NCBI GenBank assembly: GCA_037720595.1
Contig: JBBJLW010000020.1
Coordinates: 1-64,000 of the forward strand
DNA length: 64,000 nt
From: Gaiellasilicea sp037720595
GTDB taxonomy: Bacteria > Actinomycetota > Thermoleophilia > Gaiellales > Gaiellaceae
Direction: 5' to 3'
Below, piece by piece: positions 9,808-18,828 of the stretch. A model generated the notes under the pieces. That model did not search any database, was not told the DNA's origin, and worked only from the letters and a program-made list of their open reading frames with translations. Position 1 is the stretch's first letter. The number at the start of each line of letters is the position of its first letter. The translations under genes and the position numbers were made by a program.

Positions 9808-10116
9808 GTGAAGGAGAGCACGTATGCCTACGTCCAGGACGTGGCGGAGGAGTGGGAGAACTACGAGCGCCTCGTCGCCGTGCTCGGCGACGGGGTGCCC
9901 GCCGGCCTGATCGTGCATGTCGCCGGGCCGACGGACTCCGGCTTTCGGATCATCGAAGTCTGGGAGTCGCAGGCGGCGTGGGAGCGTTTCCGGAACGAGC
10001 GGTTGCGTCCGGCCGTTCGCAGGCTCGCCGGAGATGCGTCGGCGGCACAGCCGCCGACTTTCCGAGACCTGCGGGGCACTCACGTTCTCCGGCCCGACAA
10101 CCGGGCCGAGCGGTAA
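9808..10116 (+). CDS. Small ABM-like alpha/beta protein
   Basis: A 102-residue protein with the fold pattern of dimeric alpha-beta barrel (antibiotic-biosynthesis-monooxygenase-like) proteins. The strand-helix signature GFRIIEVWESQAAWERF resembles IRIFEVWDSREQAEAW in the gene at 60846-61124, so the two are probably distant paralogues. The start is a GTG preceded by GGCGGCAGG; the nearby ATG is out of frame. Such proteins may be heme-degrading or oxygenase-like, but most are uncharacterised. It is convergent with the SARP regulator, with 4 nt between the stops. Confidence 0.6.
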   Translation: MKESTYAYVQDVAEEWENYERLVAVLGDGVPAGLIVHVAGPTDSGFRIIEVWESQAAWERFRNERLRPAVRRLAGDASAAQPPTFRDLRGTHVLRPDNRAER

Positions 10117-10120
10117 GTCG

Positions 10121-12940
10121 TCAGACGGGCACGGCGATCGCGTAGGCAACCGCCTGCTCGATAGCCAGCCCGCGGCCCCGCGCCCAGGCTTCGTCGAGGC
10201 TGGCGGTGTCGAGCCGCTTGCGGATCGACGCCAGGGTGCGACCCTGCAGCCCGCGCTCGAACGGCTTCATCAACGCGCCCATGCCCTCGAGCAGCGCGTC
10301 CGCGGCGCCGAGCACGGCGGCACCTCGGTCGGGATCTCCACTCTGCGTCGCCACCGCCGCGAGACCGACGAGACACCACGCGACATCCTCCTTGTCGCCG
10401 ACCGCCGCCGACATCGAGACGCTCTCACGCAAGAGCTCGAGCGCCTCCGAGACCTTCCCGCTCTCGAGTGCCGCCGCGCCGAGGTTGAAGAGGGACCGCG
10501 CGATGTTCGCCGTATCGCCGGCCTCCCGGAGAAGGGCGAGGCTCTCGTCGAAGAACACCGTCGCCGCGTCGTAGTCCCCCTGCGTGAGAGCCACGTCGCC
10601 ACGGTTGTTCAGCGCGAGCGCCGCAATCCGCCGCTCCGGGAGGCTCCGCGAGAGCGCGACGCTCTCGTCGAGCGCCGAGACCGCGTCGTCGGCTTTCCCC
10701 TCCGAAAGCAGCATCGCGCCCAAATTGCTGAGCGAACGGACGACACCGGGCCGATCGTCGAGCAGCCGGTAGAGCTCGAGACCTTGCTCGGCGAGGACTC
10801 GAGCGCTTGCGTACTCGCCCTGGATGTGGGCTATCGCCGACGCCGTACGCAACGCCTTTGCCCGGAGCTCGGGAGCCGCCGCGGCTCCGACGTGAGCGAG
10901 CGCGTCCTCGAGCCGACGCCGGCCCTCGCTGAGATGCCCGCGTACGTACCAGAAGCGTCCGAGGGCGGCGGCAAGACGCAGCTCGAGCTCCCCTTGCTCC
11001 GATTCCTGGAGCCAGCCGAGCGCAGCGCGGAGGTTGCCGTGCTCCCGTTCGAGCCGTTCGTGCCAGATCGCCTGGTCGGGTCCGGCCAGCTCTCCCTCCG
11101 CCTGCTCGGCGAGGGCGGCGAACGCGTGCGCATGACGACTGCGGACCTGGCTGGCGTCGTCACCTTCTCCGAGTCGCTCGAGCGCGTATTCGCGCACCGT
11201 CTCGAGCATCCGGTAGCGCGGCTCGTCGACGTCTGCCACATGGCCGACGAGGCTGTTGTCCAGCAACCCGGTGAGCGTCTCGAGCACGTCTGCGGGCGCG
11301 CACACGAGCTCTGCCGTCTCGAGAGTCCAGCCGTCGACGAACACGCCGAGCCGAACGAAGAGAAACTGCTCCGCCAAGCTCAGGAGCTCGTAGCTCCAGT
11401 CGATCGTGGCGCGCAGCGTCTGCTGGCGAGCGGGAAGATCCCAGGCTCCCTCGGTCAGTAACGGCAGCCGTCGACCGAGACGGTCGCGCAGCGCGTGCGG
11501 CGTCAGCATCCTGACTCGCACCGAGGCGAGCTCGATCGCAAGCGGAACGCCCTCCAGCCTCGTGCAGATCTCGGCCACCGCCGAGGCGTTCTCGTCGGTG
11601 AGGACGAACCCCGGTCTCACAGCACTCGCACGGTCGTTGAAGAGCGCCACGGCCGGGCTCCTCGAGACGGCACGCAGGTCGTCGAGCTCGGTCGGCTCCG
11701 GAACCGCGAGGGGTGGCAACAAGTAGACGTGCTCGCCGGACAGCCTCAGCCGGGCACGGCTCGTGCCGAGCAGTTTCAGCCGTGGCGCCGCGGCGAGCAG
11801 ATCAGCGAGCGAGGGCGCGGCCTCCAGCACCTGCTCGAGGTTGTCGAGCACGAGCAGGAGCTCTCGGGAGCTGAGCGAAGCCGCGAGAGTCTCCGACAAC
11901 CGGGCGCCTGCCTGCTCCTTGACTCCAAGCGTCTCGGCGATGGTCGGAATCACGAGCCCGGGATCGGAGAGCGCCGCGAGGCCGACGAAGACGACGCCGT
12001 TCGCGAACCGGTCGCGAACGCGGCCGCCTGCCTCGAGCACCAGGCGCGTCTTCCCGATTCCGCCCGGTCCGGTGACCGTGACGAGGCGGACGTCGGGGGA
12101 CGCAAGCAATCGCTCGACCTCGTCGAGCTCGTGCTCGCGGCCGATCAGCCGGGAGGAGGGCGTCGGCAGTGCTACCGCCGCCGACGGCTCGGGCGGCGGC
12201 GGCTGGAGCCCCGGGTCCTGGTTCAGGATCGCCCGCTCAAGCTCGTGCAGCTCCCGGCCGGGCTCGACGCCGAGCTCGTCGACGAGCGTGCGCCGTGCAT
12301 CCGCGTACACATCGACCGCTTCGGCCTGGCGGCCACTCCGATACAGCGCGAGCATCAGGTGAGCCCGGAGCCGCTCCTGAAGCGGATGCTCGACGACGAG
12401 CGCCTGGAGCTCCCCGACGAGGCGGTCGTGACCCCCGAGCTGGAGGTCGGCCTCGATCCGTTGCTCGAGCGCCGCCACCCGAAGCTCCTCCAAGCGCCGC
12501 GCCTCCGCCTGGAAGAGCGGGTCATATGCGAAGTCGGCGAGCGCCGGCCCGCGCCAGAGCGACAAGGCACGGCCGAAGAGCGCGGAGGCGAGAGCCGGAT
12601 TGCCGTCACCCAGAACCTGGCTGCCCTCGTCGAGCAGCTGTTCGAAGCGGACGCTGTCGAGCCGGGACTCGTCGACCGCGACCAGATACCCGGTCGAGCT
12701 AGTCCGGAGCGTCTCTTCCCCGAGGGACTTTCGCAGCTGGAAGACGTAGACCTGAAGGAGCTTGCGCGCCGACGCCGGCGGTCGCTCGCCCCACAGCGCA
12801 TCGATGAGCACGTCGGCGGACACGACGTCGTTCGCGTGTAGGAGCAGGTGGGCGAGGAGCGCCCGCTGCTTGGGCGCGGTGATCGAGATCGGCCCGGCCT
12901 CGCTCGAAACCTCGAGCGGACCGAGGATCCGGAACTCCAT
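10121..12940 (-). CDS. AfsR/SARP-type regulator (BTAD, NB-ARC, TPR)
   Basis: A 939-residue STAND regulator. Residues 1-90 are an OmpR-like winged helix (MEFRILGPLEV, APKQRALLAHLL). A bacterial transcriptional activation domain spans roughly 95-245. The NB-ARC ATPase carries Walker A GPGGIGKT at 291-298 and Walker B LLLVLDN at 361-367. The C-terminal third is TPR repeats (SLSNLGAMLLSEGKADDA, ALNNRGDVALTQGDYDAA). AfsR-type proteins bind direct repeats next to the -10 region and respond to nucleotide or partner binding. A strong GGGGGAGGGG ribosome site precedes the ATG. Its leader shares a 37-bp element with glgC, so autoregulation and control of glycogen synthesis are plausible but inferred. 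Confidence 0.88.
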   Translation of the reverse strand: MEFRILGPLEVSSEAGPISITAPKQRALLAHLLLHANDVVSADVLIDALWGERPPASARKLLQVYVFQLRKSLGEETLRTSSTGYLVAVDESRLDSVRFEQLLDEGSQVLGDGNPALASALFGRALSLWRGPALADFAYDPLFQAEARRLEELRVAALEQRIEADLQLGGHDRLVGELQALVVEHPLQERLRAHLMLALYRSGRQAEAVDVYADARRTLVDELGVEPGRELHELERAILNQDPGLQPPPPEPSAAVALPTPSSRLIGREHELDEVERLLASPDVRLVTVTGPGGIGKTRLVLEAGGRVRDRFANGVVFVGLAALSDPGLVIPTIAETLGVKEQAGARLSETLAASLSSRELLLVLDNLEQVLEAAPSLADLLAAAPRLKLLGTSRARLRLSGEHVYLLPPLAVPEPTELDDLRAVSRSPAVALFNDRASAVRPGFVLTDENASAVAEICTRLEGVPLAIELASVRVRMLTPHALRDRLGRRLPLLTEGAWDLPARQQTLRATIDWSYELLSLAEQFLFVRLGVFVDGWTLETAELVCAPADVLETLTGLLDNSLVGHVADVDEPRYRMLETVREYALERLGEGDDASQVRSRHAHAFAALAEQAEGELAGPDQAIWHERLEREHGNLRAALGWLQESEQGELELRLAAALGRFWYVRGHLSEGRRRLEDALAHVGAAAAPELRAKALRTASAIAHIQGEYASARVLAEQGLELYRLLDDRPGVVRSLSNLGAMLLSEGKADDAVSALDESVALSRSLPERRIAALALNNRGDVALTQGDYDAATVFFDESLALLREAGDTANIARSLFNLGAAALESGKVSEALELLRESVSMSAAVGDKEDVAWCLVGLAAVATQSGDPDRGAAVLGAADALLEGMGALMKPFERGLQGRTLASIRKRLDTASLDEAWARGRGLAIEQAVAYAIAVPV

Positions 12941-12980
12941 TCACCCCTCCCCCGTCCGGCCGGGCACACGCCCGCCGCGA

Positions 12981-13019
12981 AGAGTCTGACGCATTCGGCG
13001 TGCGCTTCGGCCGACGAGG
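12981..13019. promoter_or_regulatory. Conserved upstream element, copy B (before SARP gene)
   Basis: Second copy of the 37-bp element described at 6031-6069, with two substitutions. It lies about 40 nt upstream of the SARP start codon, the same distance and orientation as copy A relative to glgC. On the plus strand TTACAGT follows about 9 nt downstream and fits a TAnnnT -10, which could serve a rightward transcript. Confidence 0.6.
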
Positions 13020-13375
13020 AACCGGGCTTACAGTGGCCGGGCGGTCGCCACGTCGGATCGGGGGAAGACCGTTATCAGCAGAGCCATCGCCATCAGTTAC
13101 CTGCACGTTTGCGCTCGTCATCCCGGCGGGTGCCGGCGCCGCGATCCTCGGAGACGCAAACGTGGGGAATCCGCTAGGTAGAAGGGTCGTCCTCGACAGC
13201 GCGACGAGCCTGAACGTACCCTGAGGCCGGGCGCGCCCAAGCGACCGTGCCGCCCGAGCGTCCTGCCACCGTGCGGGGCCTCGTGGTCGAGCGGATCGTG
13301 GTCGTGGAGCGCCGCACTCCCCGGCCGGGCGCGCCCACACCGGCCCACGAGCCGTGTTCCATCCCGCCTGCGAGG
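13020..13375. other. Intergenic stretch, no convincing gene
   Basis: About 355 bp between the SARP leader and the flippase. A frame ending at 13224 codes for a short hydrophobic tail (FALVIPAGAGAAILG) that looks like the remnant of a secreted protein, but it has no start and no recognisable family. The last 100 bp could extend the flippase N-terminus only with poor, Arg/Pro-rich sequence. Confidence 0.4.
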
Positions 13376-14716
13376 ATGCGGCTCGTGAGTCTCGGGAGGC
13401 AGCGCGCGACGAGCGGGGCCGCCCGACCGGCGTCCGCAATCGACGGCACACCGCCGGTCTCCCCCAATCTCGTGCGCGATGTGCCCGGAGAGCGACAGGT
13501 CGGTCGGAACACGCTCGAGACGCTCCTCTTCCGGGGACTCTCGACCCCGCTCGCGCTCGTCCTCGTCATCGTCCAGAGCCGTTTCCTCGCCCCGTCGGGC
13601 CGCGGCACGTTCGTGCTCGTCGTCCTGACGGTGACGATTCTCTCGCGGCTGCTCGGCCAGCTCGGGCTCGCGGTCACGACGCGGCTGCGCGAGCGAGAGC
13701 TCGAGGTGCGGCACCTCGTCTATCGCGCCTTCGCGCTTGCGATCGCACTTGGAATCGTCGGTGGCGTCCTCGTCGTCGTCTCCGGCGGGCTAACCGACGC
13801 GATCGGCGCGGAGCTCGCCCTGATCGCCGCGTTCGCGCTCGTCCCGAACGTGCTCTGGCAGACGGTCTCGGGCGTCCTACTCGGGCTGGCTCGCGTCCGC
13901 ATCTGGAACTACGTGCAGGGGCTTTCGCCACTCCTGACGCTCGCCGGGATGCTCGTGCTCGTCGTCGCGCTCGGCGGCGGCGTCCGCGCGGCCCTCGTCG
14001 CCTGGACGCTCGCGCACGTCCTGACCGCTGCGTTCGCGCTCGTCGTCGCCCGCGACCTCTGGCTCCCGGTCGGGCCGCAGCCGATTCTCGACGAGCACGG
14101 CCGGACGATCCTCAGACTCGCGCTCTTGCTGGGCGCTGTTCAGGTCGTGAACCTGATCGGCTACCGGATCGAGCTCTTCATCCTCGAGTGGTACGAGGGG
14201 GTGGCCGCAGTTGGCGTCTACTCGATCGCGATGCAGGCCGCCGAGGCGCTGTGGCTCGTGCCGGCGGCGATCGCGACCGCGATCACAGGGCCCGCGGTGC
14301 ACGACGACGAGCGCGACGCGAGCCGGCTCGTGGGCCGCTCGGCGCTCAAGGGACTCGTCTACACCGCGGGCGGCGCGGCCATCGTGGGTGGCGCGGCACC
14401 GTTCCTGATCCCGTTCCTCTTCGGTCACGACTTCGAGGGTGCCGCACGTCCGCTCGCTCTGCTCCTGCCGGGAATCGTTGCGTACGCGCCGGTGACGGTG
14501 CTCGTCGTCTACCTCTCGCTCCGGCACGGACGTCCCAATCTGAGCCTTGCCGTTGCCGTCGTCGCGATGGTCGTCACCACCGTGCTTTCGCTCCTCCTGA
14601 TCCCGCGCTACGGCGCCGAGGGTGCGGCGGGCGCGAGCGCGCTGGGCTACGTCGCCGGCGCCGGCCTCGCCTGGCTGCTCTTCAGCCGTCTCTCGAGGCA
14701 GGCTCGGCGCGGCTGA
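13376..14716 (+). CDS. Polysaccharide flippase (Wzx/MATE-like)
   Basis: Multi-pass membrane protein of about 446 residues with 12 or more hydrophobic segments, of the oligosaccharide-flippase class that moves lipid-linked glycans across the membrane. Supporting pieces are NTLETLLFRGLSTPLALVLV, FLAPSGRGTFVLVVL (the conserved GRG of the first loop), ELFILEWYEG and VGVYSIAMQAAEALW. The ATG at 13376 is chosen because the frame upstream is atypical Arg/Pro-rich sequence; the ribosome site is weak, so the true start is uncertain. It may act with the polysaccharide genes at the left edge, though it is not in their operon. Confidence 0.78.
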   Translation: MRLVSLGRQRATSGAARPASAIDGTPPVSPNLVRDVPGERQVGRNTLETLLFRGLSTPLALVLVIVQSRFLAPSGRGTFVLVVLTVTILSRLLGQLGLAVTTRLRERELEVRHLVYRAFALAIALGIVGGVLVVVSGGLTDAIGAELALIAAFALVPNVLWQTVSGVLLGLARVRIWNYVQGLSPLLTLAGMLVLVVALGGGVRAALVAWTLAHVLTAAFALVVARDLWLPVGPQPILDEHGRTILRLALLLGAVQVVNLIGYRIELFILEWYEGVAAVGVYSIAMQAAEALWLVPAAIATAITGPAVHDDERDASRLVGRSALKGLVYTAGGAAIVGGAAPFLIPFLFGHDFEGAARPLALLLPGIVAYAPVTVLVVYLSLRHGRPNLSLAVAVVAMVVTTVLSLLLIPRYGAEGAAGASALGYVAGAGLAWLLFSRLSRQARRG

Positions 14717-14864
14717 CGGGCTGGCGGGCACGCCCGCTCGGACGTCCCGCGCCGGCACCGCCTAGGCGCCGAGCTTCCGGCGTACTTGCCCGAACGTGGG
14801 CAGGAGACCGCGGAGCCACGCGGAATCGCGCTCTGCCGCACCAGCTACTCGTCCGGAGGTAGGA

Positions 14865-15296
14865 ATGAACCACGCCACGCCTGTCCAGACTGTCGCCCGG
14901 CTGGCGGGAATCGCCTTTCTGCTTGTCGGGATCGCCGGCTTCGTCCCCGGAATCACGACCAATCTCTACGACGGCCTGGAGTTCGCGGGCGATCTCGGCA
15001 ACGCGGAGCTGCTCGGTCTCTTCGAGGTCAGCGTCCTCCACAACATCGTCCACGCGCTGTTCGGCGTCGGGATCCTGATGGCCGCCACGCCGATCGGAGC
15101 TCGGACGTACCTGCTCGGCAGCGGCGCGCTCTACGTCGTCCTCTTCCTGATCGGGATCGTCGGCGCCGGCGACTGGGTGCCGATCAACAACGGTGACAAC
15201 TGGCTCCACCTGGGACTCGCGGCCGGCCTGATCGCTCTGGGTTTGATCACGACCCGTTCCTCGCGTCTCCCGGCGGCAGATCACTCTCGCGAGTGA
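14865..15296 (+). CDS. DUF4383 membrane protein
   Basis: A 143-residue membrane protein with four hydrophobic helices, beginning MNHATPVQTVARLAGIAFLL. The pattern of a first helix with GIAGFVPG, then LHNIVHALFGVGI, then NWLHLGLAAGLI matches the actinobacterial DUF4383 family, whose function is unknown. GGAGG lies 6 nt before the ATG. It stands alone between the flippase and a secreted protein. Confidence 0.8.
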   Translation: MNHATPVQTVARLAGIAFLLVGIAGFVPGITTNLYDGLEFAGDLGNAELLGLFEVSVLHNIVHALFGVGILMAATPIGARTYLLGSGALYVVLFLIGIVGAGDWVPINNGDNWLHLGLAAGLIALGLITTRSSRLPAADHSRE

Positions 15297-15332
15297 GCGG
15301 CTCGTTGCCGGGCCTGCCGACATCAAGAGCAG

Positions 15333-16277
15333 ATGTCGGCCGATCCACGCGGTCACCTGCTGCTTCGCCTTGCCTCGCTCGCCGCGCTCGCCGCGGTCGC
15401 CGCAGTCGCCGCGGTCGCCGCGGTCGTCTTCGCGTCAACCGCATCCGCCTCCGAGCTGATCGATCGGAACGCCTCGAACGTGAAGCTCCAGGTCGCGCCG
15501 AACGGCCAGGCGCTCCTCAGCTTCGATGCGCGCGGGAAGCGCTGGAACGTCCTTGCCTGGGGCGCGGAGAACGCGATCGCGCCCACGACCGCGCGCCCGC
15601 AGGTCTCGTTCAAGCTCGATTACTCGGGCGGCTACGGCACCTACAAGCGCGCCGTCTGGAAGACCTTCAAGAACGGCTGTCGCCCCTACGACGGCCCCGA
15701 GCTGCAGTGGCTCGTCACCGCGTGCAAGGCGCCCGACGGCTCGTACTGGGCGGTGCAGTCCTGGCAGCGGCTGCTGCCGAACTACGGGCTCGCCCCGAAC
15801 GCGGAGCAGGCCGTCCGGGAGCTGCGACTCTCCCACTGGCGCGGTGAGCTGCCACAGCTCACGGTCAAGCTCAACTGGGCCTATCGCAAGTTCGAGCACA
15901 TCTTCGGCTCGTTCACCTACCGAGGCGCTCCCGTCCACGGCTTCAAGACGACGTCCACCGGCCAGCCGCTCGACACCTTCGGCCGGAACCTCTATGTCGA
16001 CACGTACGACTCTGCCTACGGCGCGGGCTGGAAGCGGGAGAACAGCTTCCTGATGCACAAGGGCAGCGGCAAGTTCTGCTACGGGTTCTACGACCACGGG
16101 GCGCGTCCGGTGGGCGCGGGCACGCACTACCGTGCGACGATCATCGGCCCCGGCGTCACTCCCGACATTCACTGGGAATCGGACTCCCTGGGCACCTACG
16201 ACCAGGCCTTCGACCTCCAGAGGCACGAGGAGCAGAAGTCGTTCTACGCCGGCGACGGGCTCTGCAAAGCCGTTTGA
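15333..16277 (+). CDS. Secreted protein of unknown function
   Basis: A 314-residue exported protein. The signal peptide is unusually repetitive (AALAAVAAVAAVAAVV, made by a short GCC/GTC repeat at about 15385-15425) and ends near SASA. The mature part is rich in Trp, Tyr and Gly (KRWNVLAWGAEN, YSGGYGTYKRAVWKTFKNGC, FGSFTYRGAPVHGFKTTSTG, KFCYGFYDHG), like a secreted beta-rich or sugar-binding domain. I recognise no family. Four cysteines could form two disulfides. Confidence 0.7.
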   Translation: MSADPRGHLLLRLASLAALAAVAAVAAVAAVVFASTASASELIDRNASNVKLQVAPNGQALLSFDARGKRWNVLAWGAENAIAPTTARPQVSFKLDYSGGYGTYKRAVWKTFKNGCRPYDGPELQWLVTACKAPDGSYWAVQSWQRLLPNYGLAPNAEQAVRELRLSHWRGELPQLTVKLNWAYRKFEHIFGSFTYRGAPVHGFKTTSTGQPLDTFGRNLYVDTYDSAYGAGWKRENSFLMHKGSGKFCYGFYDHGARPVGAGTHYRATIIGPGVTPDIHWESDSLGTYDQAFDLQRHEEQKSFYAGDGLCKAV

Positions 16278-16330
16278 TCGTCTGATCGGGACAACGTCCG
16301 GAGCTTCGAGCCTCGTCCTATGATCGGCAG

Positions 16331-16795
16331 GTGGCCGCGGGCGAGGAGCTGAGAGCTGTCCTCCGCCGCCAGCCCTTCGGCGTCGTCGTCGTCACCGTCG
16401 ACCTCGAGGGCGAGCGGCTCGGCTTGACGGTCGCCTCGTTCGTCTCGCTGGCGCTCGAGCCACCGCTCGTCGGGATCTCGATCGCGCGCCAGGCGGCGCT
16501 GCACGAGCTGCTCCGCGCGGCGGGCGGTTTCGCGGTCTCGCTGCTCGCCGCCGATCAGGTCGAGCTCGCGCGCCATTTTGCCCGCGGCGTTCCGCCGATC
16601 GTGCTCTGGCACGGGATCGAGGTGCGCGCCGGCGCGCGCGCGCCACTCCTCGCCGGCGCCGTCGGCTGGCTCGAGTGCGCGGTCGAGGCAGAACAGGAGG
16701 CCGGCGACCACACGTTCTTCGTTGGTCGCGTCGAACGGGCAGAGCCAGGCGTGTCCGGTTCCGCGCTCGTCCGCGTCGACGGGGACTACGCATGA
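16331..16795 (+). CDS. Flavin reductase-like FMN-binding protein
   Basis: A 154-residue split-barrel flavin reductase. Family motifs are FGVVVVTVDLEGERLGLTVA with SFVSLALEPPLVGISI (flavin contact), HELLRAAGGFAVSLLA, and DHTFFVGRV with its conserved His near the C-terminus. Such proteins supply reduced FMN to two-component oxygenases or bind flavin as redox proteins. The start is GTG (16331). The stop overlaps the ATG of the HAD phosphatase (ATGA), so the two are one transcription unit; a biochemical link between them is not obvious. Confidence 0.82.
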   Translation: MAAGEELRAVLRRQPFGVVVVTVDLEGERLGLTVASFVSLALEPPLVGISIARQAALHELLRAAGGFAVSLLAADQVELARHFARGVPPIVLWHGIEVRAGARAPLLAGAVGWLECAVEAEQEAGDHTFFVGRVERAEPGVSGSALVRVDGDYA

Positions 16796-17439
16796 TCGAG
16801 GCGGTGATCTTCGACCTCGACGGCGTGATCGTCGACACCGAGCAGATCTGGGACGAGGTTCGCGAAGACCTCGTCCGCGAGCGCGGCGGGCGCTGGACCG
16901 ACTCCGCGCAGGCCGACATGATGGGCATGAGCTCGCCCGAGTGGTCGCGCTACATGCGCGACCAGCTCGAGCTCGCCGAGCCACCGGGCGTGATCAACGA
17001 CGAGGTCGTCCGGCGGATGCTCGAGCGCTACGCCGAGGAGCTGCCGCTGATCGACGGCGCCGTCGCCGCCGCGGGGCGGCTCGCAGTCGAGTTCCGGTTG
17101 GCGGTCGCATCCTCCTCGAACCGGCCGCTGATCGAGGCCGTGCTCGGGCAGGCCGGAATCGCCGAGTGCTTCGAGACGACTGTCTCCTCCGAGGAGGTCG
17201 CGCACGGCAAGCCCGCCCCGGACGTCTACCTCGAAGCCGCCCATCGGCTCGGCATCGACCGGTCGCGCTGCACCGCCGTGGAGGACTCCGCGAACGGACT
17301 CCGTGCCGCGCACGCAGCGGGCATGCGCGTCGTCGCCTTTCCGAACCGGCGCTACCCACCCGCGGCGGACGCGCTCGCGCTCGCCGACGCCGTGCTCGAG
17401 TCGCTCGATGAGCTCACGGCCGAGGCGGTCGCCGGGTGA
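16792..17439 (+). CDS. HAD-superfamily hydrolase (beta-phosphoglucomutase-like)
   Basis: A 215-residue haloacid-dehalogenase phosphatase. Motif I FDLDGVIVD has nucleophile Asp8 and general acid Asp10. Motif II is VASSSN, motif III lies in HGKPAPDVY, and motif IV in AVEDSANGLRAA. The helical cap sits between motifs I and II, as in class C1 enzymes (sugar phosphatase, phosphoglucomutase or phosphoglycolate phosphatase). The substrate is not predictable. The ATG overlaps the flavin reductase stop. Confidence 0.88.
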   Translation: MIEAVIFDLDGVIVDTEQIWDEVREDLVRERGGRWTDSAQADMMGMSSPEWSRYMRDQLELAEPPGVINDEVVRRMLERYAEELPLIDGAVAAAGRLAVEFRLAVASSSNRPLIEAVLGQAGIAECFETTVSSEEVAHGKPAPDVYLEAAHRLGIDRSRCTAVEDSANGLRAAHAAGMRVVAFPNRRYPPAADALALADAVLESLDELTAEAVAG

Positions 17440-17506
17440 ACAGCTCGGCGAGCGCATGACCGCGCGGTCGCAACGAAGACGCAGTTGCGTCGCTTGGCTC
17501 GAAACC

Positions 17507-18760
17507 TTACGGCGTCAAATTGGCGCGGCCGAGTAGCACGCAGCCGTTGTGGCCGCCGAGCCCCATTGCGTTCGACAGCGCAACGTCGAGCTCGGCCCCG
17601 GTTCCGGCTAGGGGACGCGCTTCGTTCGGGACGTAGTCGAGATCGCACTCCGGATCCGGGTTGCGATAGTTGATCGTCGGCGGGAGCAGCTGGTGGTGCA
17701 GCGCGAGGGCGCACATCATCGTCTCGATCGCCCCGGCAGCTCCGAAGCAATGCCCCGTCACCGACTTTGTCGAGGAGACGGCGAGCCGGTGGGCGTGCTC
17801 GCCGAAGACCGCCTTGATCGCTCGTGTCTCCGCAGCGTCGCCGAGCGGGGTCGAGGTGCCGTGCGCGTTGATGTAGCCGACGCGCTCCGGCTCGGTTCCC
17901 GAGCGCTCGAGCGCCGCACGCATCATCTCCGCAACGCCGATCGAGTCCGGATCCGGCTGGGCCATGTGGTGCGCGTCGTTCGAGGCGCCGTACCCGAGAA
18001 CCTCGGCGTACACGGTCGCGCCGCGCGCCCGAGCCGCGTCGAGATCCTCGAGCACGAGGATGCACGCGCCCTCGGCCATCACGAACCCGGCGCGCGTCGC
18101 GTCGAAGGGCCGGGAGGCGCGGGCCGGATCCTCGTCCTCCGCGACAAGCCCGCGCATCGCGCAGAAGCCGGCCAAGACAAGCGGGTGGATACACGATTCG
18201 CTGCCTCCCGCGAGCACGACGTCGGCATCGCCTCGCTTGATGATCTCCGCCGCCTCGCCGACGGCGTGCGACCCGGTCGCGCATGCCGAGACGGGCGCGT
18301 AGTTCGGCCCGCGTAGCCCCAGCGAGATCGCGATCTGGCCGCTCGCGGAGTCGACGAGCACGCTGGGGAGGAAGAACGGGGAGACGCGGTCGGGGCCGCG
18401 GTCGCGCAGGACGCCATGTTGCTCGGCGATTCCGGGCAGGCCGCCGATGGCCGAGCCGACGACAACGCCCGCGCGCGCCGGATCGACGCTCTCGAGCCCG
18501 GAGTCCCGCCACGCCTCCTGCGCCGCTCCGAGCGCCAGCAGGACGTTCCGTTCCATGCGCCTCCCCTCCTTCGCGGGCGCGACGCTCGCCGGGTCGAAGC
18601 CCTTGACCTCGCCGGCAATGCGGACGGGATACTCGCTCGTGTCGAATCCCTGGATGAAGTCGATCCCGCTCTCGCCCGCAACGGCGGCGCGCCAGGTAGC
18701 GGGTGCATCGAGACCGATGGGGGTGACGGCCCCCAGCCCCGTGATCCCGACCCTTCGCAT
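17507..18760 (-). CDS. fabF: 3-oxoacyl-[ACP] synthase II (KAS II)
   Basis: A 417-residue condensing enzyme for fatty-acid elongation. The catalytic triad is complete: Cys160 in SACATGSHA, His298 in NAHGTSTPLGD and His335 in KSVTGHCFGAAG. Length and the N-terminal RVGITGLGAVTPIG are typical of FabF. A C-H-H enzyme like this condenses malonyl-ACP with acyl-ACP. It stands alone, convergent with the HAD gene. No acyl-carrier or other fab gene is adjacent, so a role in a specialised lipid pathway cannot be excluded. Confidence 0.93.
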   Translation of the reverse strand: MRRVGITGLGAVTPIGLDAPATWRAAVAGESGIDFIQGFDTSEYPVRIAGEVKGFDPASVAPAKEGRRMERNVLLALGAAQEAWRDSGLESVDPARAGVVVGSAIGGLPGIAEQHGVLRDRGPDRVSPFFLPSVLVDSASGQIAISLGLRGPNYAPVSACATGSHAVGEAAEIIKRGDADVVLAGGSESCIHPLVLAGFCAMRGLVAEDEDPARASRPFDATRAGFVMAEGACILVLEDLDAARARGATVYAEVLGYGASNDAHHMAQPDPDSIGVAEMMRAALERSGTEPERVGYINAHGTSTPLGDAAETRAIKAVFGEHAHRLAVSSTKSVTGHCFGAAGAIETMMCALALHHQLLPPTINYRNPDPECDLDYVPNEARPLAGTGAELDVALSNAMGLGGHNGCVLLGRANLTP

Positions 18761-18828
18761 CGCGGCATCGTAGAGGGCTCGCCCCCGCGGGCGTTAGCGA
18801 AGCGCGAACAGCGGGCACCGGGAGGGGC

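Noticed and set aside
13000..13224. 74-codon plus-strand frame between SARP and flippase
   Set aside because: No ribosome site and Arg-rich start; only a short hydrophobic tail looks protein-like.
14762..14862. Minus-strand tail resembling a real protein end (WLRGLLPTFGQVRRKL)
   Set aside because: Frame upstream lies inside the DUF4383 gene and has no family; too little to call a gene.
15385..15425. GCCGCGGTC-type repeat in the signal peptide as a functional repeat
   Set aside because: It is a simple-sequence expansion coding for Ala-Val in a hydrophobic core; no further structure.
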